This document shows positions 1 to 8,932 of a stretch of 64,000 nucleotides of DNA, piece by piece. The stretch lies in contig NZ_NKHF01000055.1 of assembly GCF_002744175.1 (NCBI RefSeq), positions 49,987-113,986 of the forward strand, in the 5' to 3' direction. This DNA comes from Pseudoalteromonas piscicida (lineage in GTDB: Bacteria; Pseudomonadota; Gammaproteobacteria; Enterobacterales; Alteromonadaceae). Position 1 is the stretch's first letter; the number at the start of each line of letters is the position of its first letter. Made by a program: the position numbers and the translations under genes. The notes below the pieces were generated by a model, which saw nothing but the letters and a program-made list of their open reading frames with translations, made no database searches and was not told the DNA's origin.

Positions 1-24
1 GCCGACGCTTTTGTTCGTCTTGTG

Positions 25-59
25 AGATACTATCAATAAGCATTTTATTGATAGTATCT
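25..59 (+). terminator. 15-bp perfect hairpin at the window edge
   Basis: AGATACTATCAATAA at 25-39 pairs perfectly with 45-59 around the loop GCATT. Only two T residues follow, so it is a poor classical terminator, but it probably marks the end of an upstream gene outside the window. Frame 1 from base 1 stays open to a TAA at 37-39 (ending in LVRYYQ), which could be the last codons of that gene; 12 codons are too few to identify it. Confidence 0.45.
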
Positions 60-194
60 TTGGCAGCTAAAAACGCTAAGTAAGACCTGCTTCGTTATTT
101 CCATCCGTCTAAAATCACTTTGGGATTGTTTGATCTTTTGGTACTCTCCGAAAGCGTCCCTATCGTTATTCTTACTTTGCACACAGGAGGCTTT

Positions 195-965
195 ATGAAT
201 AGATTACTTAGCGTGATAGCCTTGTCTTGTGCCTTAATGAGCACCTCTGTTAATGCAAAAAATAAATGCGATGTTGAGCTTGGTCACGGCCTGATTATTA
301 CCGACAACGAAATTCGTATCGTCGATGATGGTCAGACTCGGATCCAAATAAATAACGATAGCCAGCTTTTTATTCTAGGTCGTTGGATAGAGTTAGACCC
401 TGAGGGAGAAGCCGTGGTGCGAGAGTATTCATTGGGGATCCGAGATACCGTTCCTGAGTTGGTTAACTTAGCGACAGATGGAGTAAACTTGGGACTAAGC
501 GCGATTGAGCAGGTTGTTGAGGGGATGTCGGACAAAGAACCTGAAGTACTTAAAACTCAACTTCAGTACGTTGAACGTGCACTTATGGATAAGTTTAAGC
601 GTGGTGACGATTTCTTTTTCATTGCCCCTCAGTCGTTATCAAAAATTGATGATTTCTTTACCAAAGAGATCAGTCAGAAGATCCACTCTGCCGTACATGG
701 CTCACTGGGGTCTATTTTGGTGTCGTTAGGTGATGCTTTTAAATCCCGTGAAGGCAATATAGAAGATCGCATTAACGACATGGGACAACGGATGGAGATA
801 ATCTCAAAAGAGATAGATAAGTCTCTGCAAAAGAAAGCCCACCAGCTAGAGGAAAAAGCCGAAGAGTATTGTGAGTGCTTAAATTCTTTGGATAAAACAG
901 AAGAAAAGCTACAACGTATTGTGCCACAGCTAGTTGCTTACGACCTAGTGCAGATCCGTTCATAA
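195..965 (+). CDS. yggN: YggN-like DUF2884 periplasmic protein
   Basis: This 256-residue exported protein has a signal peptide (MNRLLSVIALSCALMSTSVNA) followed by a region starting KNKCDVELGHGLIITDNEIRI, typical of the DUF2884/YggN family. The second half is helical and charged and ends in a Cys pair (YCECL). The start at 195 is chosen because ACAGGAGG lies just upstream and the signal peptide begins there; an in-frame ATG at 120 would add 25 residues with no ribosome binding site. The family's function is not known to me. The gene ends convergently with the amidohydrolase, overlapping by 6 nt. Confidence 0.82.
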   Translation: MNRLLSVIALSCALMSTSVNAKNKCDVELGHGLIITDNEIRIVDDGQTRIQINNDSQLFILGRWIELDPEGEAVVREYSLGIRDTVPELVNLATDGVNLGLSAIEQVVEGMSDKEPEVLKTQLQYVERALMDKFKRGDDFFFIAPQSLSKIDDFFTKEISQKIHSAVHGSLGSILVSLGDAFKSREGNIEDRINDMGQRMEIISKEIDKSLQKKAHQLEEKAEEYCECLNSLDKTEEKLQRIVPQLVAYDLVQIRS

Positions 966-1793
966 GCCGTAACAGCGCTTGGCATTTTCTCGGCTGAGTT
1001 TGTGCCAAGTCGATGAATTGCCAATTACATTAAAGTAATCTTGCCACACTTGCCAATAGCTTTTTTGCATCAGCGACACTGGATAATTTGAGCCAAGCAT
1101 CAAGCTTTCTTCACCCGCATGCTCGATAAGATGATGTAGCCAAGTCGCTAAAGGCAGTGGATTGGCTAACATTTCCAGACCTGAGCATTTGATCATAACA
1201 TTATCGAGTAAACTAATACGCTTTAAGACATCCTTAGCCATGTGCTCATTGTCAATAAACCCTGCATGGTTAAAGACCAAGGTTAGCTGATTATGTTGCT
1301 CAGCAAGTGTTAGTAGCCGCTCAATTTCCCCATCATGTTGAAACGCTAGCTGCGCTTCAAAATGAAGTGCTTGCTTGGCGAGATAAGTGAGATTTTCACC
1401 TAGCCAAGGTGTGTGCAATCGTTGGCTGTCGTTGCCTTCGGTAATATCCCTAATAGCCACTAAGCTTGGATGTATTAAGTTATCGATTGCCTGCCTAAAT
1501 TGCGCCGGTGGTGCATCGATTGGAGCATAGCCTACGGCTTTATATGGGAAAGGAGCGAGCGTTTGAGCAAGCCAATGTAGCTCATTCACAGGGTGCTGAT
1601 TATCGAAGCCTGCTTCAACATGGATGAGTGCCTCTAATGCAAACTGCGGATGTGGGGGAATACTTGCAAGGTGGTGGCTTTGCCTGATTTTATCGAGGTT
1701 TTGCCAAGCTGGTGGATGATGCTTGAGCCAAGAATATTGACCTGTCGCTAAATCAAAAAAATGTAAGTGACTATCAATAATCTTTAGGCTCAT
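960..1793 (-). CDS. COG3618-type amidohydrolase / lactonase-like hydrolase
   Basis: A TIM-barrel amidohydrolase of 277 residues. The N-terminal IDSHLHFFD carries the HxH metal motif, an internal VFNHAGFID carries a further His, and LMLGSNYPVS near the C-terminus resembles the conserved GSNxP of COG3618 (the family of L-fuconolactone and 2-pyrone-4,6-dicarboxylate hydrolases). I chose the second ATG (1793) because AAGGA sits 8 nt before it; the ATG at 1799 would be only 2 nt from that sequence. It lies 12 nt behind the SDR gene in the slyD-SDR-amidohydrolase operon. An SDR making a sugar lactone and this enzyme opening it is an inference from context; the substrate is unknown. Confidence 0.78.
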   Translation of the reverse strand: MSLKIIDSHLHFFDLATGQYSWLKHHPPAWQNLDKIRQSHHLASIPPHPQFALEALIHVEAGFDNQHPVNELHWLAQTLAPFPYKAVGYAPIDAPPAQFRQAIDNLIHPSLVAIRDITEGNDSQRLHTPWLGENLTYLAKQALHFEAQLAFQHDGEIERLLTLAEQHNQLTLVFNHAGFIDNEHMAKDVLKRISLLDNVMIKCSGLEMLANPLPLATWLHHLIEHAGEESLMLGSNYPVSLMQKSYWQVWQDYFNVIGNSSTWHKLSRENAKRCYGL

Positions 1794-1805
1794 TGGCATA
1801 TTCCT

Positions 1806-2537
1806 TTACTGAGCAGTATATCCGCCGTCGATACTTTGCAAGCTACCAGTAATAAAGCCTGCTTCTTCACTTAATAAAAAAGCGACCAGCGCAGCAACTT
1901 CTTGTGGTTGCCCTAAACGGCCTATCGGTTGTAATGCCGCTTCTTCAGCAACCACTTCAGCTTTATTGGCACCACTGCGTTGGCAGTAGCTATCAATGGC
2001 TTGATGAAACAAAGGCGTTTCTATGGTGCCAGGGCATACTGCGTTGGCGCGAATATTAAATTTGGCGTAATCCAGAGCCGTTGTTTTGGCCATGGAAGCA
2101 AGTGCAGTCTTACTGAGGTTATAAGCAAAAGAGCTTGTTTTGCCAATCAGCGCTTGGTCAGAAGACATCAACACTATACTACCTGTACCTTGTGCTTTCA
2201 TACTAGGGAGTACAGCTTGGATCGCTGCATAGGCGCCTTTTACATTTAATGCAAAAAGTGCATCTAAGGTGGCTTCGTCGGTTTCTTCAATGGTGGCGCT
2301 GAGGTGCTTACCAGCATTTGAAACTAGCGCGTCAACTCGGCCTGCTTCTGCCACTATTTCAGCGATAACCGATTTAACTTCAGAGACTTGACTGACATCA
2401 CAATGGCGATAAATACCTTGCTCGCTTGGTTGAATGTCGAGGTTGTAAACGGTGTAATGTTGCGATAGCAGCTTACTGACAATGGCCTCGCCAATGCCAA
2501 AGCTGCCACCAGTTACGATGGCAACTTTTTTCATCAT
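1806..2537 (-). CDS. short-chain dehydrogenase/reductase (SDR)
   Basis: A classical SDR of 243 residues. The Rossmann motif TGGSFGIG is at about residues 9-16, NAG at about 86-88, and the catalytic Ser (VLMSSDQ) and YNLSK (YxxxK) follow. CPGTIETPLF and the terminal GSLQSIDGGYTAQ complete the family signature. It probably oxidises or reduces a sugar or secondary alcohol with NAD(P). Its start overlaps the slyD stop codon (TAATG), so translation is probably coupled; an alternative start is the next Met. The partner downstream is a COG3618 hydrolase, consistent with an aldose to lactone to acid pathway, but the substrate cannot be read from the sequence. Confidence 0.88.
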   Translation of the reverse strand: MMKKVAIVTGGSFGIGEAIVSKLLSQHYTVYNLDIQPSEQGIYRHCDVSQVSEVKSVIAEIVAEAGRVDALVSNAGKHLSATIEETDEATLDALFALNVKGAYAAIQAVLPSMKAQGTGSIVLMSSDQALIGKTSSFAYNLSKTALASMAKTTALDYAKFNIRANAVCPGTIETPLFHQAIDSYCQRSGANKAEVVAEEAALQPIGRLGQPQEVAALVAFLLSEEAGFITGSLQSIDGGYTAQ

Positions 2538-3025
2538 TAGTGTCCGCAGCCGCCTTCAGCGTGAACGTGACCGTGTGAAATTTCTTCAGCGGTTGCTTCG
2601 CGTACTGAAAGGATCTCAACATCGAAAGTCAGTGTTTTACCTGCAAACGGGTGGTTCAAGTCGCAATCTGCGTTGAAGCGACCAACTTTTACCACTTTAA
2701 CTTGGTGGCGACCTTGGTTTGAATCAACAATGGCAGTCATTCCTGGTTTCCAGACTTTGCTGTCGCCAAGGCCTTGTAAGTGCTTGATTGGAATGCGTTG
2801 CACTAAGCCTTCTTGATACTCGCCATATGCCTGATCGGGCGTTAAGGTTACCGTGAAACTATCGCCACCCGTTTTACCTTCTAGTTCGCTTTCAAGACCA
2901 GGAAGCATGCCTTCAGTACCGTGCAGATAGTTTAGTGGCTCGCCATTCTTGCTTGATTCGATTTGGGTGTCACCTTCGTGAAGTGTGTAGTGAAACTCTA
3001 CCACTGTGTTCTTTGCAATTTGCAT
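2537..3025 (-). CDS. slyD: FKBP-type peptidyl-prolyl isomerase SlyD
   Basis: SlyD is a cytoplasmic FKBP-type prolyl isomerase and chaperone that also handles nickel. The 162 residues start with MQIAKNTVVEFHYTLHEGD and contain the FKBP core with the inserted-flap domain (PDQAYGEYQEGLVQRIP). The C-terminus is a short metal-binding tail, HGHVHAEGGCGH, much shorter than the long His/Cys tail of E. coli SlyD, so metal capacity may be reduced. It is the first gene of a three-gene operon with the SDR and the amidohydrolase, joined by stop/start overlap. Confidence 0.93.
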   Translation of the reverse strand: MQIAKNTVVEFHYTLHEGDTQIESSKNGEPLNYLHGTEGMLPGLESELEGKTGGDSFTVTLTPDQAYGEYQEGLVQRIPIKHLQGLGDSKVWKPGMTAIVDSNQGRHQVKVVKVGRFNADCDLNHPFAGKTLTFDVEILSVREATAEEISHGHVHAEGGCGH

Positions 3026-3127
3026 AAGTAAACCTTAAATAACTAGTCTTAGGCAATGCGTCGTCGCACTAGCCTGTAAAGGCTGTAGTTTACGTGAGTG
3101 CACTTCTTTGACGCAAGTTTATCGGGG

Positions 3128-4623
3128 CTAATTTGGTGTTTCATCTTGTCCTGGCTTGCCATGGCGCAATAGGGACTGAATTGCTTCAATGCTCGATACG
3201 GGCTGTTTACGAAGTGCAGGGGAGTTAGGGGCACTTGCTTTGGGAGCTGGCAGTAGCACCATTAGTACTTTACCGGGCTTCAATAAGCTTTGAGCAGTAA
3301 TGGAATTCCAGTTTAAAAGGTCTTTGACGGCTACCCCATAATGACGGCTGATAGTCCACAAGGAGTCGCCTTGTTTTATGGTGTGGTGATGTTCAACCTG
3401 AGGAAGTGGTTTAACTTTTATCTCTTCAATGTAGGGGCTGATCTCATAATCCACTAGCAAATCGAGCTGACCTTTGTTTTCTGAAATCATTAGCTTTTCT
3501 CCCACCCTAATGAAATCAGATTCTTTATTGTTTAGTGCCTTAAGCGCTTTAACGCTCATACCAGCATTCAAAGCGATCCGATACAGTGTATCGTTCGGTT
3601 TTACGGTGTATCCTTGGCTGAAATGTTCTCTGAAGAAAGCGCTTTTGAGCAGCGTTTTTTCCGAAAGTGGCAATAAAATTTTATGAGGGCCATTAGGAGA
3701 ACTGCGGTGTTTTAAAAAGCCCGGGTTTAATGCGTAGAGTTGACGTTTGTTGATACCGCTTAGCTTTGCGAGCTGATTCACATCAAATTGCTGACCAATA
3801 TCAAGTACCGACGTGGTTGCTTTATTGGCGAGACTTGGAATAGTAAAGCCTTTTGGTGCGGTTTTGAGCAAATGGCTGAGTGCTAGCAGTTTTGGCACAT
3901 AATCAGCGGTTTCTTTGGGTAATTTTAGATGCCAAAAGTGAGTGGACTTTCCAGCCTTTTTGTTTCTGGCAATGGCTTTTTTAACGCGTCCTTCGCCACT
4001 GTTATACGCAGCAATCGCATGTAACCAGTCGCCTTGAAAACGTTGGTGTAAATATAGTAGGTAATCCAGCGCAGCATCAGTGGATGCTAAAACATCTTGG
4101 CGACCGTCGTACCATTCATCTTTTTTTACGCCAAAGTGATAGGCGGTTGCATCAACAAGTTGCCAAACGCCCACGGCATTTTGCTGCGATTTAGCGTTTG
4201 GCCTAAAGTCGCTTTCGACAAAGGGGAGTAAGGCAATTTCCATAGGTAGACCTTTACGCTCTACCTTTTTAACCACATGGTAAAAATAAGGCGCTGCCCG
4301 GCGATTGACCACATTGAGATAATGCGGTTGAGACAGATACCAGTTAATACGTTTATCTAGCCTTGGATGGGAAGCCGTATTAAAACTGAGCTTTGTGCGA
4401 ACATGTTGCCACAGGTCGTCCTCTTTCATGGGGGCTTTGACCGTTTGAGCTGCGGTGTTTTTCGCTTTTGGTAACGGAGCTGGAGCAGCGGGCTTTTCGA
4501 TGGGCACAGTCGTAAGAGAGACAAAATTGCTTGTCTGCTCACCTGTGGACTGCTACTGCTTTTACAGCCAACGAGAAGTGCTAACAGCATTAACCCACTC
4601 AGCTGTATTAATACTCTGTTCAT
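3128..4623 (-). pseudogene. mltD: membrane-bound lytic transglycosylase MltD, reading frame broken near the N-terminus
   Basis: MltD is an outer-membrane lipoprotein that cleaves peptidoglycan glycan strands. The start is at 4623: a lipoprotein signal peptide with lipobox LVGC (Cys codon at 4564-4566). The rest lies in another frame: a transglycosylase domain with catalytic Glu in LLPFVESDFRPNA and GVWQLVDAT, then two clear LysM repeats (GYTVKPNDTLYRIALNAG; HTIKQGDSLWTISRHYG) and a weaker one before them. Restoring one base between about 4553 and 4512 joins the frames into about 498 aa; QSTGEQTSNFVSLTTVPIEK would then follow the lipobox linker. A GTG at 4507 could start the second part, but that product would lack its export signal. 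Either a sequencing error or a real mutation is possible. Confidence 0.82.
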
Positions 4624-4650
4624 CCTTTAACTATACCGAGAGGTTAGATT

Positions 4651-5631
4651 TTATTCAAAGTTTGTTTGTTGCTGAAAGTGATGCCATTGCATGATAGCCC
4701 GTTGCTGCATTTGTTTGTCGGGATATAGCGTCGCCAGCTTTATCGCTACTTGTTGTGGATCTTGTAGTGGCAGCAAAGAAAAAAACTGAGCTGGCACGGC
4801 GAGCATGTCAGGCTTATAGGGTTTGTCGCTTGCAGGTAAAACCCAGTCTAATGAATAGCGAGAAAAGTGCCGAATGGCTTGTTGCCATTTGGGCCAATGC
4901 GCAAGATGCGCAAGCGGAACTTGGTCGACGCTGTAACCTGCAATGAGGCCTTTTACGTCAGGTAGATACAGGCTAAGGTCGTTACCGCTAAAGCCAACCA
5001 GTGGTGCTAGCTCTACGTTGATCTCTCCAAGGTTTAGTGTCGCTGAGTTTTGGGTGATCGTGCTGCTGGCTGGAGCCAACGTCGCGAGTTGCTTCCAAGT
5101 CGCTATTCGTGCTTTGGCGAGCGCTAATTTTTCTTGCCAAACAGGTTGTTGCGCTTCGTCGAGAGAGGCGATACGTTGCTGACTAAGCTCAGTGCTTTGC
5201 TCAAACAGTGCCAATTGTGCTTGATAAGCTTGCTTTAATGCATCACTAGAGATGGGGATGGGAGTTATCCACTTTAACTCAGGGTAGGCGTGTTTGAGTA
5301 GGACAACACTGGTATCTTGTTTGATATCAGCATGTAGCGACACAGCATAGCAAAGGGGCACGGTGAGCCGCTGTTTAAGTTCAGCGATCAACGCTTCTGT
5401 GGTAACGAGATCGCCGTGTATCGAAGCCAACAATGCGCAATGCTTGCCAATCACCACAGCTTGATTTGGTTGCAGGGTTTGACGCTTGCCTTGAATAAAA
5501 TAAACTGCATCGTTTACTTTATGAAACTGATGAGAAGCGGCGGCAATGCTATGAAAGCTTGCCACCAGCATGATGGCTGACCAAATAAGCAGAGTACAGG
5601 ATAAAAAAGACTTGCTGCTACGTGTCGACAT
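4651..5631 (-). CDS. exported metallo-beta-lactamase-fold-like protein lacking metal ligands
   Basis: This 326-residue protein starts with a signal peptide or anchor (about residues 10-32, ending SIAAA). The following pattern (NDAVYFIQGKRQTLQPNQAVVIG, then LCYAVSLHADIKQD) follows the layout of MBL-fold hydrolases, but the HxHxDH motif is replaced by SLHADIKQD. The later HTPGD-like and AGD-like positions read FSGNDLSLYLPD and LIAGYSVDQVP, and the final GH-type ligand reads VLPASDKP. It is therefore probably catalytically dead and may bind a ligand or partner. Its start overlaps the end of zapA by 1 nt. Function unknown; the fold call is by pattern only. Confidence 0.6.
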   Translation of the reverse strand: MSTRSSKSFLSCTLLIWSAIMLVASFHSIAAASHQFHKVNDAVYFIQGKRQTLQPNQAVVIGKHCALLASIHGDLVTTEALIAELKQRLTVPLCYAVSLHADIKQDTSVVLLKHAYPELKWITPIPISSDALKQAYQAQLALFEQSTELSQQRIASLDEAQQPVWQEKLALAKARIATWKQLATLAPASSTITQNSATLNLGEINVELAPLVGFSGNDLSLYLPDVKGLIAGYSVDQVPLAHLAHWPKWQQAIRHFSRYSLDWVLPASDKPYKPDMLAVPAQFFSLLPLQDPQQVAIKLATLYPDKQMQQRAIMQWHHFQQQTNFE

Positions 5632-5915
5632 TATTCGCCCGATGATTGCGTTAATTTGTCGATGAGTGTGGAAACCATATTGGCGTCTTGTTGCTGTTGT
5701 GCTTCCAGTGCTTGTAAGTCATGACAAAGATGAAGTGCGGCGAGTAGAAGTGCATTATGGTCGTTGCGAACAGTGGAACGTTTACGCATTTCTTCTACGC
5801 GGCGATCTAAAAGCGCTACGGCGTTGTGTAGCGCTTCTTCTTGGTCTGGCGCACATGCAAATTGATGTGACTTACCAAGTAACGTCACTGTTACTTGGTT
5901 ATTCTGCTCAGACAT
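5631..5915 (-). CDS. zapA: cell division protein ZapA
   Basis: ZapA binds FtsZ filaments and cross-links them in the division ring. The 94 residues begin with an N-terminal beta-hairpin (VTVTLLGKSHQFACAPDQEE), then ALHNAVALLDRRVEEMRKRS and a C-terminal coiled coil (LEAQQQQDANMVSTLIDKL), as in the family. The start overlaps the stop of the upstream small coiled-coil gene (TAATG). The 6S RNA gene that often follows zapA in gammaproteobacteria is absent here, replaced by the MBL-like gene. Confidence 0.93.
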   Translation of the reverse strand: MSEQNNQVTVTLLGKSHQFACAPDQEEALHNAVALLDRRVEEMRKRSTVRNDHNALLLAALHLCHDLQALEAQQQQDANMVSTLIDKLTQSSGE

Positions 5916-6142
5916 TAGCTAGCCTGTTGTGTTTGCAACTTATCAAGTAGGCCAGACAAGGATGAACTAAACTCTTTTTGCTTTTCTTCGCTCTCTAGCA
6001 TTTCTAGCTGTAAAGTTTCATTTTCATCGATGAGTTTTTGATTTTGTTCTTTCAGTGCCGAAACTTCCGATTTTAGCTGGTTATTTTGGCTCAAAAGTTG
6101 GTCAATCAACTGGTCGAGTTTCTGGAGATCTTGGTTATTCAT
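5915..6142 (-). CDS. TIGR02449-type small coiled-coil protein, ZapB-like
   Basis: A 75-residue, almost wholly coiled-coil protein (LDQLIDQLLSQNNQLKSEV, then SALKEQNQKLIDENETLQLEM). Its size, heptad pattern and position immediately upstream of zapA match the TIGR02449 family, which resembles ZapB. I chose the ATG at 6142 because the coiled coil starts there and GAG is spaced suitably; in-frame ATGs at 6154, 6172 and 6187 would add unlikely residues. A role in division next to ZapA is inferred from context only. Confidence 0.75.
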   Translation of the reverse strand: MNNQDLQKLDQLIDQLLSQNNQLKSEVSALKEQNQKLIDENETLQLEMLESEEKQKEFSSSLSGLLDKLQTQQAS

Positions 6143-6379
6143 AAATGCGCTCATATGACTGTGATTTGTCATGCAAATGTAAAACAAAGCGGCTAAGGAT
6201 GCTAGTGTTTACGCGACTTTATACTGATTTTTCTTAACTTTTAAGAGATAATAAGGATATTGGAATATTTTGTTCAGAAGTGATTCAGTCTAAAGTTAAA
6301 AATTGATGAATTACTGTTCACTATTAATACAGCTTGGCAATGGCTGAATTACTATCACTCTTTCTTGCAAGGCAGGTTT

Positions 6380-7222
6380 ATGCTTAGTTACAGACATTCT
6401 TTTCATGCAGGCAACCCTGCCGATGTAATCAAACACTTAGTATTGGCCCAAGTGTTGTCATATATGGCTAAAAAAGATAAGCCCTTTGATTACGTGGACA
6501 CGCATTCAGGGGCGGGTTTTTTTGAGCTTGCCAGTAGCGATGCTCAAAAAACGCAAGAGTACTTACAGGGGATTGCTAAATTATGGGATTACTCTGGCTC
6601 TGTGAATGCGATTCACGATTATGTGGCGCTGATCAAATCCTTTAATGAGCAGGAAAAGCTAAGTCACTACCCAGGCTCTCCTAAAGTGGCTGAGCACTTT
6701 TTACGCCGCCAAGATAAAGGCTGGTTTTTTGAACTTCACCCTAAGGATTTGGATTTATTACAACAAAATACGGCTCATAAAAAATCGTTACGTGTAACGG
6801 GGAGCGATGGCTTTAAAGGCTTACTTGGATTAGTACCTCCTGCTTCTAGAAGAGCATGTGTACTTATGGATCCTCCTTATGAAATTAAGTCAGACTATGA
6901 TGTTGCGGTGAAAAGTATTGTCAAAGCGCACAAGAAGTTTGATTCTGGGGTGTACATGATTTGGTATCCGGTGGTCGACAGAGCGCGCATTGAGGCAATG
7001 GAGTCGGGTTTAATTGAAGCTGGAATTCGTAATATTCAGCTATTTGAATTGGCAACTCAAGCTGATACTGAAGAAAGAGGGATGACAGCGTCAGGAATGA
7101 TAGTGATTAATCCACCTTGGACACTAAAAAAGACCATGGATGAAGTGTTGCCAGAGCTAGTATCACTGCTTGCTGAAGACGAAGGGGCGTTTTATCGCAG
7201 TATCCAATTGGTTGAAGAGTAA
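6380..7222 (+). CDS. rlmJ: 23S rRNA (adenine2030-N6)-methyltransferase RlmJ
   Basis: RlmJ methylates A2030 of 23S rRNA with SAM. The 280 residues match the E. coli length. MLSYRHSFHAGNPADVIKH opens the protein as in the family, and VLMDPPYEIKSDYD carries the DPPY catalytic motif. The start at 6380 fits the family N-terminus and has AAGGCAGG upstream; a start at 6365 would add five residues. It is monocistronic, divergent from the zapA operon and convergent with the PhnA-like gene. Confidence 0.95.
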   Translation: MLSYRHSFHAGNPADVIKHLVLAQVLSYMAKKDKPFDYVDTHSGAGFFELASSDAQKTQEYLQGIAKLWDYSGSVNAIHDYVALIKSFNEQEKLSHYPGSPKVAEHFLRRQDKGWFFELHPKDLDLLQQNTAHKKSLRVTGSDGFKGLLGLVPPASRRACVLMDPPYEIKSDYDVAVKSIVKAHKKFDSGVYMIWYPVVDRARIEAMESGLIEAGIRNIQLFELATQADTEERGMTASGMIVINPPWTLKKTMDEVLPELVSLLAEDEGAFYRSIQLVEE

Positions 7223-7270
7223 TAACCGCCATAAACAGATGCAGTGCATTAAGTGCAAAGTACAACAAAG

Positions 7271-7321
7271 TAAACTGCTAAGCTGACTAAAAGAGTAAGC
7301 TTACAGAAGCTTAGCAGTTTA
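7271..7321. terminator. long hairpin between convergent rlmJ and PhnA-like genes
   Basis: TAAACTGCTAAGCT at 7271-7284 pairs perfectly (14 bp) with 7308-7321 across a 23-nt loop. It sits between two convergent genes and probably ends transcripts from both sides, though neither side has a long T run. Confidence 0.6.
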
Positions 7322-7327
7322 TCTCGG

Positions 7328-7897
7328 TTACTTTTTGACGAACTTCGTTAAGATTACGATGTTCTGGCCATCAACGCGACCTTCAATGTGTTCTGGGTTT
7401 GAAGGTGATAGGCGAATATTACGCACTGCAGTACCACGTTTTGCTACTAAGCTGCTGCCTTTCACGTCTAGATCTTTGATTAGTGTTACTGTGTCACCTG
7501 CGTTTAATTTCACGCCATTGCTATCTAAATGCACTAGGTCGTCGTCCTCAGCGAGTGCTTGCTCTGCCCATGCGCGTGTATCGTCTTCGAGGTAGAGCAT
7601 ATCTAGCGCGTCTTGCGCCCAACCATTATCAGCTGCTAAGCGTTTTAGCATACGGTATGCTACTACTTGAACCGCTGGCACTTGACTCCACATGCTGTCA
7701 TTTAAGCAGTGCCAATGATTGGCTTGCAAATCTTGTTGGCCTTCTACTTGTGGCTTACATTGGCCACAAAGAAAAACACATTTATCAGAATGCGCTTCGG
7801 CGACAGGTGGTACTTCATAAACCTCTAGGCCTTCCGTTGAAGCACATAATTCACATTGATTGTTACTGCGCTCAGCAAGCGCGGCAGCGATAGTCAT
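7328..7897 (-). CDS. PhnA/YjdM-type zinc-ribbon protein
   Basis: A 189-residue protein with an N-terminal zinc ribbon (CELCAST and a second pair FLCGQCKP), a helical middle region, and a C-terminal PhnA domain (VHLDSNGVKLNAGDTVTLIK, then GQNIVILTKFVKK). The family was named after phosphonate use, but E. coli PhnA (YjdM) is not part of the C-P lyase pathway and its role is unclear; no phosphonate genes are nearby. The middle extension makes it longer than E. coli YjdM. GGGA 5-6 nt before the ATG supports the start. Confidence 0.82.
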   Translation of the reverse strand: MTIAAALAERSNNQCELCASTEGLEVYEVPPVAEAHSDKCVFLCGQCKPQVEGQQDLQANHWHCLNDSMWSQVPAVQVVAYRMLKRLAADNGWAQDALDMLYLEDDTRAWAEQALAEDDDLVHLDSNGVKLNAGDTVTLIKDLDVKGSSLVAKRGTAVRNIRLSPSNPEHIEGRVDGQNIVILTKFVKK

Positions 7898-7972
7898 AAT
7901 GATTTCCCAAGCTGTAAAAGCGCTATTATATCAAATTGAGCCAGTAGCGGCGTGTCTTAGGGTATAAAATTC

Positions 7973-8710
7973 TTATAAATTGCCAATTTTATGAGTTGGT
8001 AACTGAGCAATATATCGTTGTTCGATTTTTTCAATCTCGCCTGTCTCTTTTAGGTCTGAAATTGCACCGTTGATTTTGTTGAGTAGATTTTCATGCTTTG
8101 ACAGTAGGCGCAGAGTTAACATGCCCTCGGAGTGAATTTGTTTGAAGCTAAAGGGGATTCCTAGTTTTTCAGACCAGTGTAGTGCGGGTAAGTCACCGAT
8201 AATAATATAATCGATACGCTTTATATGTAGCGCTTTTAACAACTCTTTTTCTGAAGCAAAGTCGATACGATCGAAGTGGTTATCATCATGATAATAATAG
8301 CCTCGGACTGTGCCAACTTCAGCGCCAGACAGAGAGGTTATCGGTGGCTGGGAGGGGCGAGTAACTATGTACTCTCGAATGGCTAAAATCGGTTCAGAGT
8401 AAACAAATTTCTTATCTTGTTTTTGTGCTGCTTTGAGCCAATCTGGACTGATGATATCAAAGTCAATTTGTTGCTTTTCGAGATAAAAATTAGTGCGCTT
8501 GGCGGGCAGCAACAGGTTCTCGCCTTGGATTTCTGCTCGGCTTAAAATTGCCTCAACTAAATCTGGAAGAATGCCAGGGGCATCTTCACGATGTGTAAAA
8601 TAGGGGTAAAAGCTCCCTGAGCCACTTAAACTATACTTTAAGTAGGGTAGTTGCTCGGCGTTACTTAAGCCTGCGAAAGCGAATAAGCAAGTGATTAAAA
8701 AATGCTTCAT
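7973..8710 (-). CDS. periplasmic amino-acid-type solute-binding protein (SBP_bac_3-like)
   Basis: A 245-residue exported protein with a signal peptide (MKHFLITCLFAFAGLSNA) and the two-lobed fold typical of family 3 binding proteins: FTHREDAPGILPDLVEAI in lobe 1, GAEVGTVRGYYYHDD near the hinge, and INGAISDLKETGEIEKIEQR at the C-terminus. No permease or ATPase gene is adjacent, so it may be a stand-alone ligand sensor, as is common in marine Alteromonadales. The ligand is unknown. A second such protein lies at 38201. Confidence 0.75.
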   Translation of the reverse strand: MKHFLITCLFAFAGLSNAEQLPYLKYSLSGSGSFYPYFTHREDAPGILPDLVEAILSRAEIQGENLLLPAKRTNFYLEKQQIDFDIISPDWLKAAQKQDKKFVYSEPILAIREYIVTRPSQPPITSLSGAEVGTVRGYYYHDDNHFDRIDFASEKELLKALHIKRIDYIIIGDLPALHWSEKLGIPFSFKQIHSEGMLTLRLLSKHENLLNKINGAISDLKETGEIEKIEQRYIAQLPTHKIGNL

Positions 8711-8932
8711 AGGGTCATCTTAGCTTACGTTTTCTGAAATAGGCAAGGTAAGGAAGGGGCGAGCAAACTGGCATAGTTAAAATTAAATTCTACTATTTAT
8801 AGAGTTAGTCGAATAATTTGATAACTTTTAATTATAGGTATTGTAAAATAGAGAAACTTTTTATTGCCCGGGGCGTAGCCATATTATACGCTCTTGAATA
8901 GGTGGTTTCCTTTTCGCCCTTAAAGGATACGA

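Noticed and set aside
4426..4623. 65-codon lipoprotein-like frame as a separate small gene
   Set aside because: Its signal peptide is the expected MltD N-terminus and the tail after the lipobox linker is the out-of-frame reading of mltD; best explained by an indel.
5600..6380. 6S RNA gene near zapA
   Set aside because: zapA is followed directly by the overlapping MBL-like gene and no 6S-like long hairpin is visible.
7483..7893. 136-codon frame on the plus strand opposite the PhnA-like gene
   Set aside because: The minus-strand frame has clear zinc-ribbon and PhnA motifs; the opposite frame has no recognisable features.
8711..8932. Possible c-di-GMP riboswitch before the EAL-HDOD gene
   Set aside because: I looked for the conserved GEMM core and paired stems and did not find them.
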